Shown: positions 35,399 to 47,258 of the stretch, in pieces | How positions within the stretch are numbered: position 1 is the stretch's first letter | How the letters are laid out: each line of letters opens with the position of its first letter | DNA from: Mucidula mucida | Lineage: Eukaryota; Basidiomycota; Agaricomycetes; Agaricales; Physalacriaceae | DNA: 64,000 nt | Assembly: GCA_015501055.1 (NCBI GenBank) | Contig: JADNYV010000044.1 | Span: 186,001-250,000 of the forward strand | Direction: 5' to 3' | Notes under the pieces: model-generated | What the model was told of the DNA's origin: nothing | Seen by the model: only the letters and a program-made list of their open reading frames with translations | The model's database searches: none | Position numbers and translations under genes: made by a program

Positions 35399-36897
35399 CC
35401 ACGGTATCGGTAGCTTTGTAGAACGGCGTCACTATGAAGCATCCGCTGTGTACACGATTCTCTGCGCAGAGTTGACGAGGCATCCGAACCTTCGATCCTT
35501 GTAATAACGTACCAATCAAGAGAGCACGAGTTTAATTGTTGATAGAATGTGATAAAGCTTGCATATTGTACGGTGCATACTTCCACCGGGTTGGACTTTT
35601 GACGCTCAACACAATTCCAAGCGATATCCACACGCATGTGTATTCTTCGAACCCATATGGATCTATACCTCGGGCCTCCATGGAAGGACTCTGGCTGTTA
35701 TGAGAAACTCGCGCCTGCTCCTTTACGTTCTTTCGCCACTAAAGGTACAAGATAACCTATAGATTCCGCTCCTGAGGAACACTACTTGGCCGCGGCGCGA
35801 GTCATTCGTCTCAACTGAGATCCCGGGGAGAGTTCGGCGAAAGGTTCGCTAACACGCAAAAGGATTATACTATTTGGGGACCCACGCAAAGAGGCTTACT
35901 CTCAAGTACAAGATCATACGGTTATATACTCGTCGCTTTCCGAAGATCCCTGATCATATAGGAATAGACCCCAGAGACGTCAAGACGCGTAGGATCAGCA
36001 GTGCTGATCCTCGGGAAGTCGGACGTCACGGTCTACAGTCGTATAACCGCGTACGTACGTACGTACCTACCCACCCATCGCGCCCAAGAGTGAATGGGCC
36101 ATCGATACTCTGATCCCCGAATGTTGAACGTGAACGCTGAGCTCTTAAAATATCGCGTTCCCGCGCGAGATTAGCGGGCTGATCATCGTTGTGGGGAGTT
36201 TGATCTACCTTGTCATGAAGATGATGATGAGCCACTGATCAATCGTCAATGAATGGCGTTTTGGCACGTCCTGGTATTCTGATCGAAGAGAGAGCTTCGG
36301 AGCTTGTTACAGCCAATTCTCAGGAAGCAATCACTGTCGGTCTCTCGCTCATCTCGCTCATCAATACGGAGCGGCGTGCCTTTTGTTGCTCCTGGACCTA
36401 CGCCACGAAAGGAACCGCGGAAACGGGCACTGGCAGACGCAGGGGCCTACTACCCTTCTGAAAGTCTCAGTTGATGCTGGGTCCTTTCTACTGTTTTTGG
36501 ATAGCCCTTGAAGCTATACGACTTGTTCCCTACTTCCCTCTCGCCCTGCCATGAGGCCTTCCTCTTCGTTTGAAGTGCCAGTTTCGTAGTTTTGTCTATC
36601 CATCTCAATCAAGACGAATGCCATACATATGGCTATTCTTCACCGCAAATATGCCTATCGAGGCGTACAATATAAACGCGTGGCGGCGCTTCAAGGGTTA
36701 TCTCCAGCCCCACAAAAGATCGGTAGGCTGCATGTCGGTCGATCCACTTGATGCTTCCGTGCCGAATAGTAGTTGCTATGAACTTTGAATGTTGAATTAG
36801 CAAATAGTACAATAATATTCCAAACAACAAAGAACAAGGTCCCGGTATTCAAAAGAATGTTACAAGGTATACAGTTAAATAATTTGTCACCCCAACA
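35399..36897. other. Intergenic stretch with small repeats
   Basis: About 1.5 kb without a supported gene. It contains a near-perfect palindrome GGATCAGCAGTGCTGATCC (about 35992-36010) and a (GTAC)4 tract at about 36051. Open frames are short and unsupported. Confidence 0.45.
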
Positions 36898-38275
36898 TCA
36901 CTCGTTGGCAACCTTTAACACCTTGTCCCTCCGCCCAGTCACCTCATCAGAAGAAGAAGAATCAGATTCGTAGTCAGAATCATTGCCTTGACCGAATGGA
37001 TTCGGGATAGTCGATGCTGCAGATCTACCAAGGGTGTCATAGTGTGAGGCGTAGCTTTCCGGCGGTGGAGGCGGAGGCTTGGGTGATTGTGAATAACGCG
37101 GAGAAACGGGAGGCGGACGGTCAACATAGCCATTATCAGGAAGTGGAGGTGACGCCTGAGAATAGCGGGGTGACACCGAAGGAGAGGGATCGATTGCGAG
37201 GCCCATATCGGATCCTCGACGTAGATCGTACGGGTGAGTTGGGGGACTGGGCGAAGGTGAATAACTATAATCATAACCTTGGTGCTGGAAGCGGTTCCCT
37301 TCGTCGTGATACGTGCTGTGATAGGACGCATACTGAGAATGATACCCGGCCTCTGGAGGAGCCGCAAAGGCAGGGTACGGCATCGCGTCCGCCCGCCCGA
37401 CCTCGCCCTCCCATGAAGACGAAGACACGCCCATCGAGCGTGTACGCTGCACGCCCACACCAGCAGCGCCAGCACTCGTCCCCATGCCCATACCTATTTC
37501 CTGCATGTCCCCATATGCTCCATGCTTGTACCCCATCGTGCTATGCATGTCATGATCTCGCTCAACGCTAAAGTCGGCGTAATCGTGATGTCTAGGGGTG
37601 TTTGCTGCCGCGGCCGCGAGCTCTCGATCCCACTTCAACGCACGCCGTCGCCGGATGCAAGTCATGAAGGCCACGAAGAGAATGCCAACGGCAAGTAACC
37701 CGACGACGCTAAAGACGCCAGCGACAGCGCCTGTGTTCTCCATGAATCTGTGACACGTAGTCAGTGATACTGTCAAGGGGGGGGGGTGAGCAGCGGGATC
37801 GTGTGATGTGTTCTGGAACAGGAGGGCGTGTGGAATAAGGAGACTGCAGTGCACGAAAACGATATGCGGTGGGAAGGGAGCACTCACCCAGTAGCTTTGG
37901 CGCTTGAAGCCGCTCCATCGCTCGTTAGGCTTCCAGACGGAGCCACCACAGGGACAACGCGAGTGATTGTCACGACTCCTCCGCTCGAATCCGTCGTGAG
38001 AGCGGTTACACTGACTACAACCGGCTTCGAGCTCGAGAAAGACGTCGGAGTGATTATCGGGGCAGCCGAGGTGCTTGTGGGCGTCACAACGGGAGTACTA
38101 GTAGTCGAACTAGAACTACTAGAAGCAGTAATGACAGACGATGAAGCCGAGGTCGTGGTCGCTATAGCATCGCTCGTAGTCACGATAGACGAGGACGTCA
38201 AAGACGTGGAGCCTAACTGGGAATCCGAGGAAGTCGGTAAGCTAACGGAAATGGAACTCTCGGTGGAGCTCTCAG
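36898..38275 (-). CDS. Single-pass membrane protein, Ser/Thr-rich ectodomain (5' end partial)
   Basis: Two exons are firm: 38275-37888 and 37747-36898, separated by a long 140-nt intron containing a G-rich run. The ectodomain is almost entirely Ser/Thr/Val (for example TTTSASSSVITASSSSSSTT), expected to be heavily O-mannosylated. One helix follows, GAVAGVFSVVGLLAVGILFV, then the basic stop-transfer RRRRALKW and a 270-residue cytosolic tail rich in Tyr, Pro and Ser with repeated SPRYSQ motifs. The end (RRDKVLKVANE) is one I associate with conserved Agaricomycete membrane proteins. The layout is like Mid2/Wsc-type wall sensors, but no WSC domain is visible. An acceptor at 38276 shows that further 5' exons exist; a possible preceding exon encodes EPEEFER at about 38355-38330. 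The start and signal peptide were not found. Confidence 0.65.
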
Positions 38276-39920
38276 CTAGGAAGAAAAATTGTTAACTTGT
38301 GATGATTGAAAAAGCCAGAAAGGGACTGACACATCTCTCAAATTCCTCAGGTTCCTAGCACAATCATGCAGAGACGGTGAGAGGCAAGGAAGCGAGAAAC
38401 GAGGTGGCGTCAAGTAAGTAAAGACAGGTGGACTGTTACGTAAAAGTCAGCAGATGCTTCGCCCCCGAAGATATTAGACAGAAACGCCCTATGTTGTGTG
38501 TCTGGGCGTTTGAAAAGAGGGGTTCCATTTGAGAAAGGAGAGGCTGGGCAACATATTCGCGGATGAACTGCAGGACCTCCTAAAGACGAAACGGCGTTGA
38601 CATACGTACATGGGCAAGATGTCCTATTAAATTCCGGTCGACGTCCATTTTGTAGAAGCCGTAATGTCAACTAGCATCGCATATACTCACGGCGCACTAG
38701 TATACAACGGCGTTGCTCCCTCGACAAGCCAGGAGGACAGCGCTTCTGCGTCTTCGTTCGAAATACTGAGAATCTCAAATGTAAACGATCTAGATAATTA
38801 CTATCAGTACAAACGCTTGAGATGAAAAGTATGATGATGTACAAATACACGAACCTATCAGCCACTTCAAACACCTCGGTACACCTCCAATAGACTGCTG
38901 AACGCTCCTCGGAGAGCCTTTAAGCACACCGCTGGAACGAGCTCTAGACGAGTCGCGTTATGCGCTTTAAGATGAAGCCAAGAATGGGGGTGCTTGAAAA
39001 ACGGTAAGAAAATGGAGAAACCAGTCATACGTTCCCTCTTCAACGAGAGCGGGTGCCAATCATTCTGCCATAATCTGGTGCAGCAAGCATTGTGGCCAAA
39101 GTGCACGTCGTAATCGCGTATCAACGCGCTCACTACATGAGGCGTTAGACAGTGGCCTGCCTGGTATTACTATTAGAATCATCGAGAAAGTATAGAAATA
39201 ATCGTCGCGTACATTTTGCGTTCGCATCGCCAGACGATGAAAACCATGGTGTTTCCAGGGCGAGAGAGCACTCCTCCCATGTTTGAACTAGAACGATTGG
39301 AACGTGGTCCCAGCCTCTGCTGGCATTTGCCCAGCTAGTTTTCCATCGCACTTGAAGGGTGAATTGCGGACGCAACGAATCGTATTAAAAACATGAGCGA
39401 TGATGGTGGTTACCGATAGAAAACGAGGACACTTAAAAAATACACCGAAAGAGGTAGGTCTTTTTTGAAACTCCGAAGATATTCGGTGCCAGACTCTCTC
39501 AACTTCAGATTTCTGGACAGCACACATATTATCCGCCCCGGTCATCAAAAGTGCGACGCTCGCGCCTGCAGATAATTCTATTTCGATCCCAACCTCTTGC
39601 TCCTAAAACTCCGACATTCATTCATATTACACGCCTCTTTTGTAGTGAACAAACCACATATAGATTCTATCAGAGAACCTAGTGGAGTCGAAACCAAGAG
39701 TATTACCGCTTTGAAGACCATATCCGATATGTGTGCAACCCAGGGCCAATTGGTCACCGGCTCTGCATAGGAATTCTTAAGTTTCCACAGAGGAAATACT
39801 TTTTGACAAGGCAAATTCAAATGCGGAGGGGATCATATAGGCTACAAATCGAAGTAGTATTGTACAACACGTATGGATGTTATAACTGGGTATAGTGATA
39901 ATGAATGTCCGCAAGAAACC
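38276..39920. other. Unresolved stretch upstream of membrane-protein gene
   Basis: Should contain the missing 5' exons of the Ser/Thr-rich membrane protein. A minus-strand frame at 38670-38410 with several Cys residues (CPCTYVN, ICCPASPFSNG) might be one. From 38900 to 39900 nothing is supported. Confidence 0.35.
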
Positions 39921-40692
39921 TCATTCTAAGCGTCGTCGGATATCCCAATGTTCATCATCCCTGTCTTCATTGCGTTCATGATGAAGGTCCAAATGTGAGG
40001 TGTCGAAGAATGGCGAAGTAGAGGAGAATGGGGCGTCGTCGCGGTGAGGAACCGCATTAGCGCATACGGCGGAAATACCGTCTCTTGTATCTTGAGCACT
40101 AGAAGGACGTGATGCTGCATCACTTGGGCTCGCCGGCTTCGAATCTACAACAGCAGGACTTTCCGAACATGTAGTTGCTGCAGTGGAAGATGTGAGGCGT
40201 ATGCAAGATGTCAAGTTACTCGTTGTTGATGCTGAAGTATGTGCAGGGGATGCGGTGGTCAAGACAAGAGTTTCAGCGGGCTCGAGCTTTTCTCCAAGCT
40301 TACAGTCGGAAGCAAGCACCTCCGCGACGTTTAGATCTACTAGGTGCTGCCACCACTCGCGCACTAGAGCAGTAGGGAAATCGTGGAATAACGTCCTGGC
40401 TGCTGCAACCATGTTTTCAATGGATGCCGTCACTGGAAGCGCCATGAGCGCATCAATGAGAGTCATCCGACACGACAAGCTTCCCCCGTATGTAAAGCAA
40501 ATCGCCTACAAGCTCGCAATGCTGGCGAATACGTCGATAGTCACGAGGAAAGTTGACCCGGGAATGACCACCCAGAGATAGCTTTAGGCAAGCGTACACG
40601 GCATAGGGTACCACATCCAGATTGCCGTCTTCGATGTAAACATCTGCAACACTCTGAGCAAGGGCGCGCAAGTAGGGAGGAGGCAGAGACAT
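39921..40692 (-). CDS. Hypothetical protein (239 aa)
   Basis: Exon 40692-40558 and exon 40505-39921 are joined by a 52-nt intron (GTCAAC..TGTAG) in phase, giving 239 aa. The start is MSLPPPYLRALAQ. The N-terminal half is helical (SVADVYIEDGNLDVVPYAVY, then DALMALPVTASIENMVAAAR and FPTALVREWWQHLVDLNV) and the C-terminal half is low-complexity Ser/Thr/Ala with a charged end (HHERNEDRDDEHWDIRRRLE). I do not recognise the family. A possible acceptor directly upstream (TTGATAG at about 40706) hints that further 5' exons may exist, with a donor at about 40757. Confidence 0.5.
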
Positions 40693-41287
40693 GAAGAAGG
40701 AAACCTATCAAGGATACCGTAAGTACGAACAGCGCGAGGCGATTGTAGTACACGTACGAATCTGGGACGCAAGGTGATGGTAGTAGTAGGAAGCCGGATT
40801 CAAACTGCACCAGGGTTAGGGTTAGCCACATTGTAAAGAACAGGTGAAAAGTACAGATACTTGAAAACTGAGGGTGAAGGGGTAGATGATCTCATGAGAA
40901 CACTGAGCAATCTATTGACCCCAACGTGCCCTCGCGGCGATACCATTAGCTGTGGCAATCCGTCGATGATATTGCCTGCAATACGACCCGCAAGGCGCAC
41001 GGCTACCAGATACCACGATGAATGAAGATGGCTCATAACTTGGCTTATACACTATTGTACCACAGCCAATGTACTCTTTTATGATGAAGAGATTAGTTGG
41101 CGTAGCGCCTCCCAACACAGTTCTTGTATCACATCCAGCCATTCAGATCATTATTATCGAACTGCTGTTAATCTATATGAGAATTCGAAGAATGTCGTTG
41201 CAAAAAGATCGTTGATATGCAACTGTAGGGTACTATAGGCAATGAATTCAAAATGCGTGATGGAAGAGAAATGAAAAGAACCTCTGT
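40693..41287. other. Intergenic stretch
   Basis: Possible upstream exon of the 39921-40692 gene near 40830-40757; a two-copy TTAGGG run at about 40813. No other supported feature. Confidence 0.35.
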
Positions 41288-42872
41288 TTATCTCGTCAAG
41301 CTGCAAGAAACTTTTAATGCGCGACAAATATTCTTCCATTTGGCGTCCTGCCGGAAGAATAACCAATGGGGAACGCAAAGCCGTTCTAAGTAGGCACGAG
41401 AACCATCGGCAGCGCCCCGGTTCGCAGGCAATGCCTCTGCAAGATCTTTGTAGTTGAGCCTGGAATTGAGCGCGCTAAAGATTTCTGGAATGCTTTGGGA
41501 GAAGACATTGCGTGATAAGCAGCTACCAATGTCCAATACACAAAGGTGTGGCAGCCTTGACAAGTGTTGGCTGAATGTCATTCCAGAGATAAAATCAATG
41601 CTCAAGGGATATTCGTGGATGACGAGCTCTCCAACACAGTCAGTGTGCGATAAGAATTGGAGGAGATTGCACGTGTTCTCAAAATGCTGAGCTTTTAGGC
41701 TGCACCCCACATGATTGATATACAGTTTTGTTAGGGTCTTCGTAGCGCGGTCTAGTGAAATAGGAAAGTGAAGGATTCAATAGTCCTTGTCGGGCGTAAA
41801 TTCAAGCGTAAGATCCTGCAATGCAGGCAGATCAAGAGCGGACAAAAGATTCTTCAAGTCCCCAGCATCGGCATATTTGTTTTCTGTGACAGAGAGTCGC
41901 TGAAGTCTGGGAAGGGAACAAACACCATTCATAGGAGTATAATACACCCAACGACAATCGCAAGATGCTCCAGATTTCGTACATCCTGGAGCTGTCTCAG
42001 GCCGCATGTGTCAGAGGCAGAGAAGCCGAGGATGGTGGTAAGTTGAACCCATGGAAGAGGGACACTACCGAACGACCATGGTCGATGAGCACTTGCGCAA
42101 AAAACGCGTAGCGCAAGCGTACTGGCGGGGTTAAATAAGGAGAGCTCTTCATTCAGCACTGTTGGGGACAAAACAAGTCTTTCGAGGCGGGGAAAAAGAG
42201 TGCCCAAAAAGGACTGAAGTGACGAGGCCAATACATCATCCAACGTCAGATCCTTCCAAAGGGGTACTGTTGTTTCAAGGACTGCAAAGACTGGATGGCT
42301 CCCGACGTCGCGCCCATTGCTAATGTTGATTCTCAATGGGAGGCCCTTGGAGCGGTTGAAGAACAATATCATTTTGTAGATGGACTGGCGCGTAGTGATC
42401 AACGTCTGATGCTCCTCAAAGTCGAGCTCAAAATATGTCCAGAGCTGCGGAGAAGACAATGCGAGGCTTTGCCATCGATGGCATACATGACTTAGGTCCA
42501 CGGAGAGAATCGTGGATCCAAAGAGTCATGTAGCTTTCATCAATGCAATGAGAAAAGATTTCCGACATAACCTCCGTTGGAAGTGAGCGCATGGGATGGA
42601 GAAGGGATTTGCATCATCCGCATGCTCCTCGGCTCGAAGACGCGCCGTAACAAGCTCGTCCAGCATGTCCTTTGTCTGGGCAATCTTTTGGTCGAGGTCC
42701 TGGATGATCTTAGGAGATTTCTCCATAATGAGACGGAAGTCGCAGAGTTAGACGTCAAGGGGAGCATGATTTCCGCAAAGAAGTTGTTCGACACGTGCAG
42801 TTCGTTTGAGCGTAGGTTCTTTTGGTTGTAGGGAGAGGAGGGCGCAGGTGGGACCGATTGAGAGACAGACAT
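41288..42872 (-). pseudogene. F-box/leucine-rich-repeat protein gene, decayed
   Basis: In order on the minus strand: MSVSQSVPPAPSSPYNQKN and LRSNELHVSN (frame 1); a coiled coil, KIIQDLDQKIAQTKDMLDEL (frame 2, from about 42720); the F-box core MRSLPTEVMSEIFSHCIDES (frame 3, about 42595-42535); then LSHVCHRWQSLALSSPQLWT (another shift near 42500) and a long LRR-like part to 41929. Further fragments, GVCSLPRLQRLSVTENKYAD and LPHLCVLDIGSCLSR, occupy 41945-41777 and 41700-41290. This order is the standard Agaricomycete F-box layout (coiled coil, F-box, W-S-L-ALS-P-LW, LRRs) that recruits targets to SCF ubiquitin ligases. At least three frame changes occur with no space for introns, so the gene is not translatable as sequenced. 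It is the host gene nearest to the transposon cluster. Confidence 0.65.
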
Positions 42873-43505
42873 TTTTAAGCTGAACGGCGTGTTGGTCTTA
42901 GTAGCGACATTTAGTCAGAAGTTGCACTCACTAGTTGTACGTTTTCTCAACAAAAGCTTAGAGCACGTATGACGAGACGAGTGTTGGTGGCTACTAGACA
43001 TGATGAAAGGGATTCCAAGAGATACACCACTGCCGCGTACCTTCGACGCGTCCAGTGCGCCGTCAAGTCAGATAGTGAGTATTACTGAAACTTGCTTGAT
43101 ACAGAAGGTCTGGTGGACAGGATAATTTGGCTGTATGAAAACTGATGGGGGAGGGTCAAGAACTGCCCCGGAAGTTTCGGCCCGGAGAACATCCTGTCCT
43201 TTTTACCTCCATGTCACTTCAAAAGAACGCTTAATTCAAACTGTTATGAACGTGCACAGTCGCTGCTTTTCGACCAGACTTTCCAAAAGAACTGGTTGCC
43301 TGATCTTCCCAAAGATGGGAGTCTGAACTCAAGGATGCTATCTTACGCCTCATCAACTTTGTGGTCGCGTTTCCTCTTCGTCAAATCAGCTTTCCCTGCC
43401 GCCGAATATGGAAGCCATCCTTTACCTTGGAAGACCTCCAGTATGTTTCACTCCTTCCTGTATCTTCAAACTAATGGAATGGATAGATAATGTGGTATAT
43501 ATATA
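42873..43505. other. Stretch between F-box gene and transposon
   Basis: Plus-strand frame at 43245-43489 (SLLFDQTFQKNWLPDLPKDG) looks weakly coding but has no recognised domain or start. The AT-rich end (TATATATATAAG) is the target of the transposon. Confidence 0.35.
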
Positions 43506-43556
43506 AGATAGGCGACATCCACAAGTAACCACATCACGTGGTCATTGTGTGACAGC
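43506..43556 (+). repeat. Left terminal inverted repeat of DNA transposon
   Basis: Begins AGATAGGCGACATCCACAAG directly after TA; contains the palindrome CACGTG. Pairs with the right terminal repeat with a small indel. Confidence 0.85.
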
Positions 43557-43767
43557 ACCTTCCCGCTCGTTTGGCGGGCGGCGGGCGGGATGGCGCGCGA
43601 AACGGAAACCAAGGAAACATCCCTTCTGGATGTTTCCTCGGGGTTTAGGTTGTGGATTGTCAATATTTATGTTCAATAAAAAGTTTTTTGAGGATTTTTT
43701 CAGAAAGGTGTAAAACAGCTTTTCTGACCTCAGGAGACGATTTGAGTTTTTGGTCCGAAAAATTTTG

Positions 43768-43784
43768 CGCAAGTGTGGCGCAAT
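43768..43784 (+). repeat. Subterminal 17-nt inverted repeat, left copy
   Basis: CGCAAGTGTGGCGCAAT, with its exact inverted copy at 58158-58174. Subterminal repeats are often transposase-binding sites; that role is inferred. Confidence 0.7.
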
Positions 43785-43875
43785 TTGTAAGGCCTCGTGG
43801 GGACCTCGTGGGCACTTCGTGTACGCCCTAAGCAGCACTCTTGCCTCGTGTTTATGCTTACATCCTTTCAGCAAC

Positions 43876-46140
43876 ATGCCCAAGTATAAAAAGACCAAAA
43901 GAGCAAAGAATCTCGGAGAGTACGCGAAGAGGGTATGCCATTTTTACTGCCATGTATCCATTACTGACACAGAACAGATCAATAAGAAGCCGGAGACGAG
44001 AGAAGCACCTCCCGATGACAGTGATGGCAAGGATTATTCCATGCCGGAAGATGTCCCGACTCAGGACTCTGACGAAGAGCTCATTGTTTTAGATGAGGAC
44101 GATGCACCACTCATGGCCAAGGGTGATTTACTCAAATGGCTCAATACCACTGCTACGGATGTTCACTCCAGTAGTGCACCAACGCGATGTGGGCCTTATC
44201 ATACTTGTCGACTCGGACAGGATGTCTCAGTGAGACGACAACAAGAGATTCAAGCAAAAGATAAAAAATAGGTGGAGCGCGAACAGCGCGAGGAGCAGAG
44301 ATTACGCCTTAAACCCACTGCCATCAAAGACTTCTTCAAGAAGAACATTGAATTCAGCAACAACGACCGTGATGCTGACCCGCCCATTCCATCCACATCT
44401 CTTGAAGTTCCATCTGTTCCCTTTCCCCTTCATTCCAACTCCTTATCAGCCAACTCCTCTTGTGCCGGTTCTGTTGCATCGTCAGCGGGGTCAGCTGTGC
44501 CGGCCTCAGAAATATCCACCGATGAGTACAACGACACGGATATGGATGATGTGGACGATCCGATTGCACCGTTACTGAACGACAACTCAGAGGAGCCAAT
44601 ACAGTTGATTGACAATGCACCAAAGGATCTCATGACGCACGAAGAGATGGAAGAAGAGGGTCTAGAGACGTTCGGTATTGATCTTGTCAACAAGCTTGGC
44701 CTTGATTTGTTTGAAGAAGACAACACACCATCACATCAGACAGAGCAGCCACCATCTTCCTCAACCCCATCTGCATCCGCTTCAGTCCCGTCTGCTGGTC
44801 CTGGCCCATCTATCCGTCCTAGCCCGAAGGAGTGGTTTGTTTATGCTGACAAGTCATTCAATCTCCAAGCAAAAGAGGTCGGTACGGGAAAGGCCTCACC
44901 ATTATCCACGCCAACAGCAAAGCAAGTTGATGACAGTATCATCAGTCTTGACGCCATTCTTCGTCCGCGTCGCAAGACAGGTCGGGGGTATAAACCGCCC
45001 CCTCCGTTAGGGCGTGTCGTCCTTGCTCGGCTTGGTCTAATGCTTCAGTTGCTTCACTTATTCAAGCGAGCTGGATTGAAGGGTTGGATTGAGCAGTCTC
45101 TAGAGGTGGTGGACAAATGCTCGTCAAAGGGGCCTGCACTTGCGTGTAGTCTTTGCAGATGGACAACTGCCTTTTGTAGGGATCAGAAAACCCTCCCGTT
45201 ATCAAAATGGGGAACTCACAATGCATCCATACTTGACCAGGACGAAGATCTTGCCAACATATCCATCTTCATCTGCAGTCGCTTGGGAAATGGGTGTTGG
45301 CCGACAATGTTGTTCAATATGTCGCAGGTCCCTTGTTTCAAGCGCAACTCCGAGTGAAAAAAGTCATTTCACAGAGAACTGCTGAACACTGGATGATACA
45401 GATGTCATATTGTTGGAAGGAGGAGAAGCGAGAGCAATACTCAGATGGGCATGAACGCAAGATGTTCGCACATATCGCCAGGATGTCTTCATGCCACAGT
45501 GGCAAGGGTTTGAGCTGTGTGGCCGTTACTGGGATGGTGACAGTTTGGATGCAGAGTCATTGAACGTGATGCGAAAGAGAGAGCAACAAAGTATGGAGAT
45601 GGACGAATTGTTGTTGTCTGGCGTCATGACGAGTCGACATTTTATGTCCATAATCGACGGAAACTGGGCTGGCGGCATGAAAATGCGAAAGCAGAGATTA
45701 ATCCCAAAGGAGAGGGTGTCAGCAAGATGGCGGGAGATTTTGTGTCGCCAGATTATGGATGGTTGCGATCAAGAGAGCCTCGGGCAGATGGGTGCGTTAT
45801 CATTGATCGGATCTGAGTCTTAATCTCACACAATCACTTTCAGGACATTTGAGGATGCTTGTGTCCTCCATCGTTCTGGGAAAGCACGAGATGGATATCA
45901 AACTGTGGAGCATATCATTGCCCAAGCTACTCGCGCCATGGATATCCTGGACCGCGATTATCCAGATGAGCGACACATCTTCGCGTACAATAATGCCACC
46001 ATTCATTCAGCTCAAGCACCAGACGCCCTTAGCGCAATGAAGATGACTGCTGGACCCTCCACCAACTTCATAAAGTCAAAAAGGGTGATACAACAGAGCA
46101 GATCCGTATGTGCAATGCATTCTTCAAGGATGGGACTCCG
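43876..46140 (+). pseudogene. Transposase, 5' fragment (DDE transposon)
   Basis: Starts MPKYKKTKRAKNLGEYAKR, with a likely 45-nt intron (GTATGC..ACAG) before INKKPETREAPPDD. An acidic, Ser-rich N-terminal region follows, then EQREEQRLRLKP and IKDFFKKN, then the catalytic core in several frames: RLGLMLQLLHLFKRAGLKGW, NASILDQDED, YSDGHER and HIFAYNNATIHSA. Damage is visible: a TAG stop at 44269-44271 in the middle of a charged helix, and frame changes around 45140-45500 with no intron space. Where relatives I recall have Tyr-Asp-Asn-Ala (the second catalytic Asp), this copy has Tyr-Asn-Asn-Ala at 45986-45997. The fragment ends at ...DGTP, exactly where the retroelement LTR begins. Confidence 0.8.
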
Positions 46141-46668
46141 TGTTATGAATCACCATATTTTCACATTTTCAATCTGATCATATCTTATCGGGGGGCTTGT
46201 CTTATCAACCAATGGACTGTTTCATCATCTGTTTCATCACCAATCATACTCCTTTTTCATTACCAAAGCCATACTCATGTCGGACACACGCCCAACACAT
46301 GGATGACATCATACATGCTGATACCTCATGGACTCCCTATTGAATACACACCACCGATACTCGTAGCACACATGGTTGTTTCAGTATTATTACTTACATG
46401 CAGTTACCACTCGTATTTAATGGTTTCATGGACTAGTAGTATACAACACTGGGTCAAGGGCGTGGAGCATCCCTAGTGGAAACATGTATGGACAAGGAGT
46501 CCCAAACATAGACTTACTAGTATATAAGCAGTAGTGTAGTATCATTGTACTTTAGTTCCGATCTCGTTTATACACCTGGCCTAGCCTAGTCTTACAAACA
46601 AACACTTTCTCTTTCAGTCTTCTGTGGTACCTGGTTGAGTCTCGTGGCTTAGTCAGTCGCTAACAGAA
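46141..46668 (+). repeat. 5' LTR of gypsy copy A (528 bp)
   Basis: Starts TGTTATGAATCACC and ends CAGTCGCTAACA (TG..CA). Holds a TATA box (46521) and predicted transcript start (about 46553). Near-identical copies lie at 56228-56754 (inverted) and 56926-57451 (direct). Confidence 0.9.
46521..46527 (+). promoter_or_regulatory. LTR TATA box (TATATAA)
   Basis: TATATAAGCAG in the LTR, about 30 nt before TAGTTCCGATCT, the predicted first bases of the transcript (start of R). The spacing fits a polymerase II start. Confidence 0.6.
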
Positions 46669-46670
46669 GA

Positions 46671-46682
46671 TCGGAACTACTT
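46671..46682 (+). other. Self-complementary primer-binding site
   Basis: AGATCGGAACTA, two bases after the 5' LTR, is the exact reverse complement of LTR positions 46553-46564 (TAGTTCCGATCT), the predicted 5' end of the element RNA. This arrangement is known from Tf1/sushi elements, whose own RNA 5' end primes minus-strand synthesis instead of a tRNA. Confidence 0.7.
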
Positions 46683-47258
46683 TCTACCACCTACCACACA
46701 TCCCTGATCGTCGATCAGCACTTCGCTGTTTGATCATTGCACATTCCCCATCCCCTTTCCTGTTTACAGATCGACGGATTCTAATTCCAGCGCACATCGC
46801 ATACATGTGTATTGGTCCCAGTAGCGCGGCTAACAGTTAGAGATAACTGCCTCGGGTGCTGGAAGTAGCCGCTCTCACGAGAACGAACTTTTGGCAGTTG
46901 CACTTCAGTGGGCGCTGTTTACGGGTCAACCCCCGTTCCCAGGAAAACTTCGGCTTACCTCACACCAGAGGGACGTCGGCTGGGCAATTGTGAACTTGTG
47001 ACAAGCTCTTGGGCTCCGTAGATACATAGTCAGTAGTTGGTAAAATAGCGTAGACAGTTACAATACCTACCTACTTTACTTACCTTACGATACACACCAT
47101 CATTCCCCACCCTACCAAGTCCTGGATTCTATTTCAGATCTAGGCGACTCCTCCTTATTCATCCAAACCTCTATTCCCTCACCCGTTTCATCAAAATCCG
47201 CATCTCTCATATCCCCACTTTCACCCTTTCACTCTCCATCCTATCACCCCAATTCATC
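46683..47258 (+). other. Untranslated leader of gypsy copy A
   Basis: Between PBS and the gag ATG at 47259; no open frame of note. Mirrored by 55636-56214 in copy B. Ends in a pyrimidine-rich tract (TCACCCTTTCACTCTCC). Confidence 0.6.

Noticed and set aside
37770..37790. G-run within the 140-nt intron as a G-quadruplex
   Set aside because: A single run of about ten G is not enough for a four-stranded structure; probably a simple homopolymer.
40810..40824. Telomere-like GGGTTAGGGTTAG
   Set aside because: Only two repeat units; too short to mean an interstitial telomere or chromosome end.
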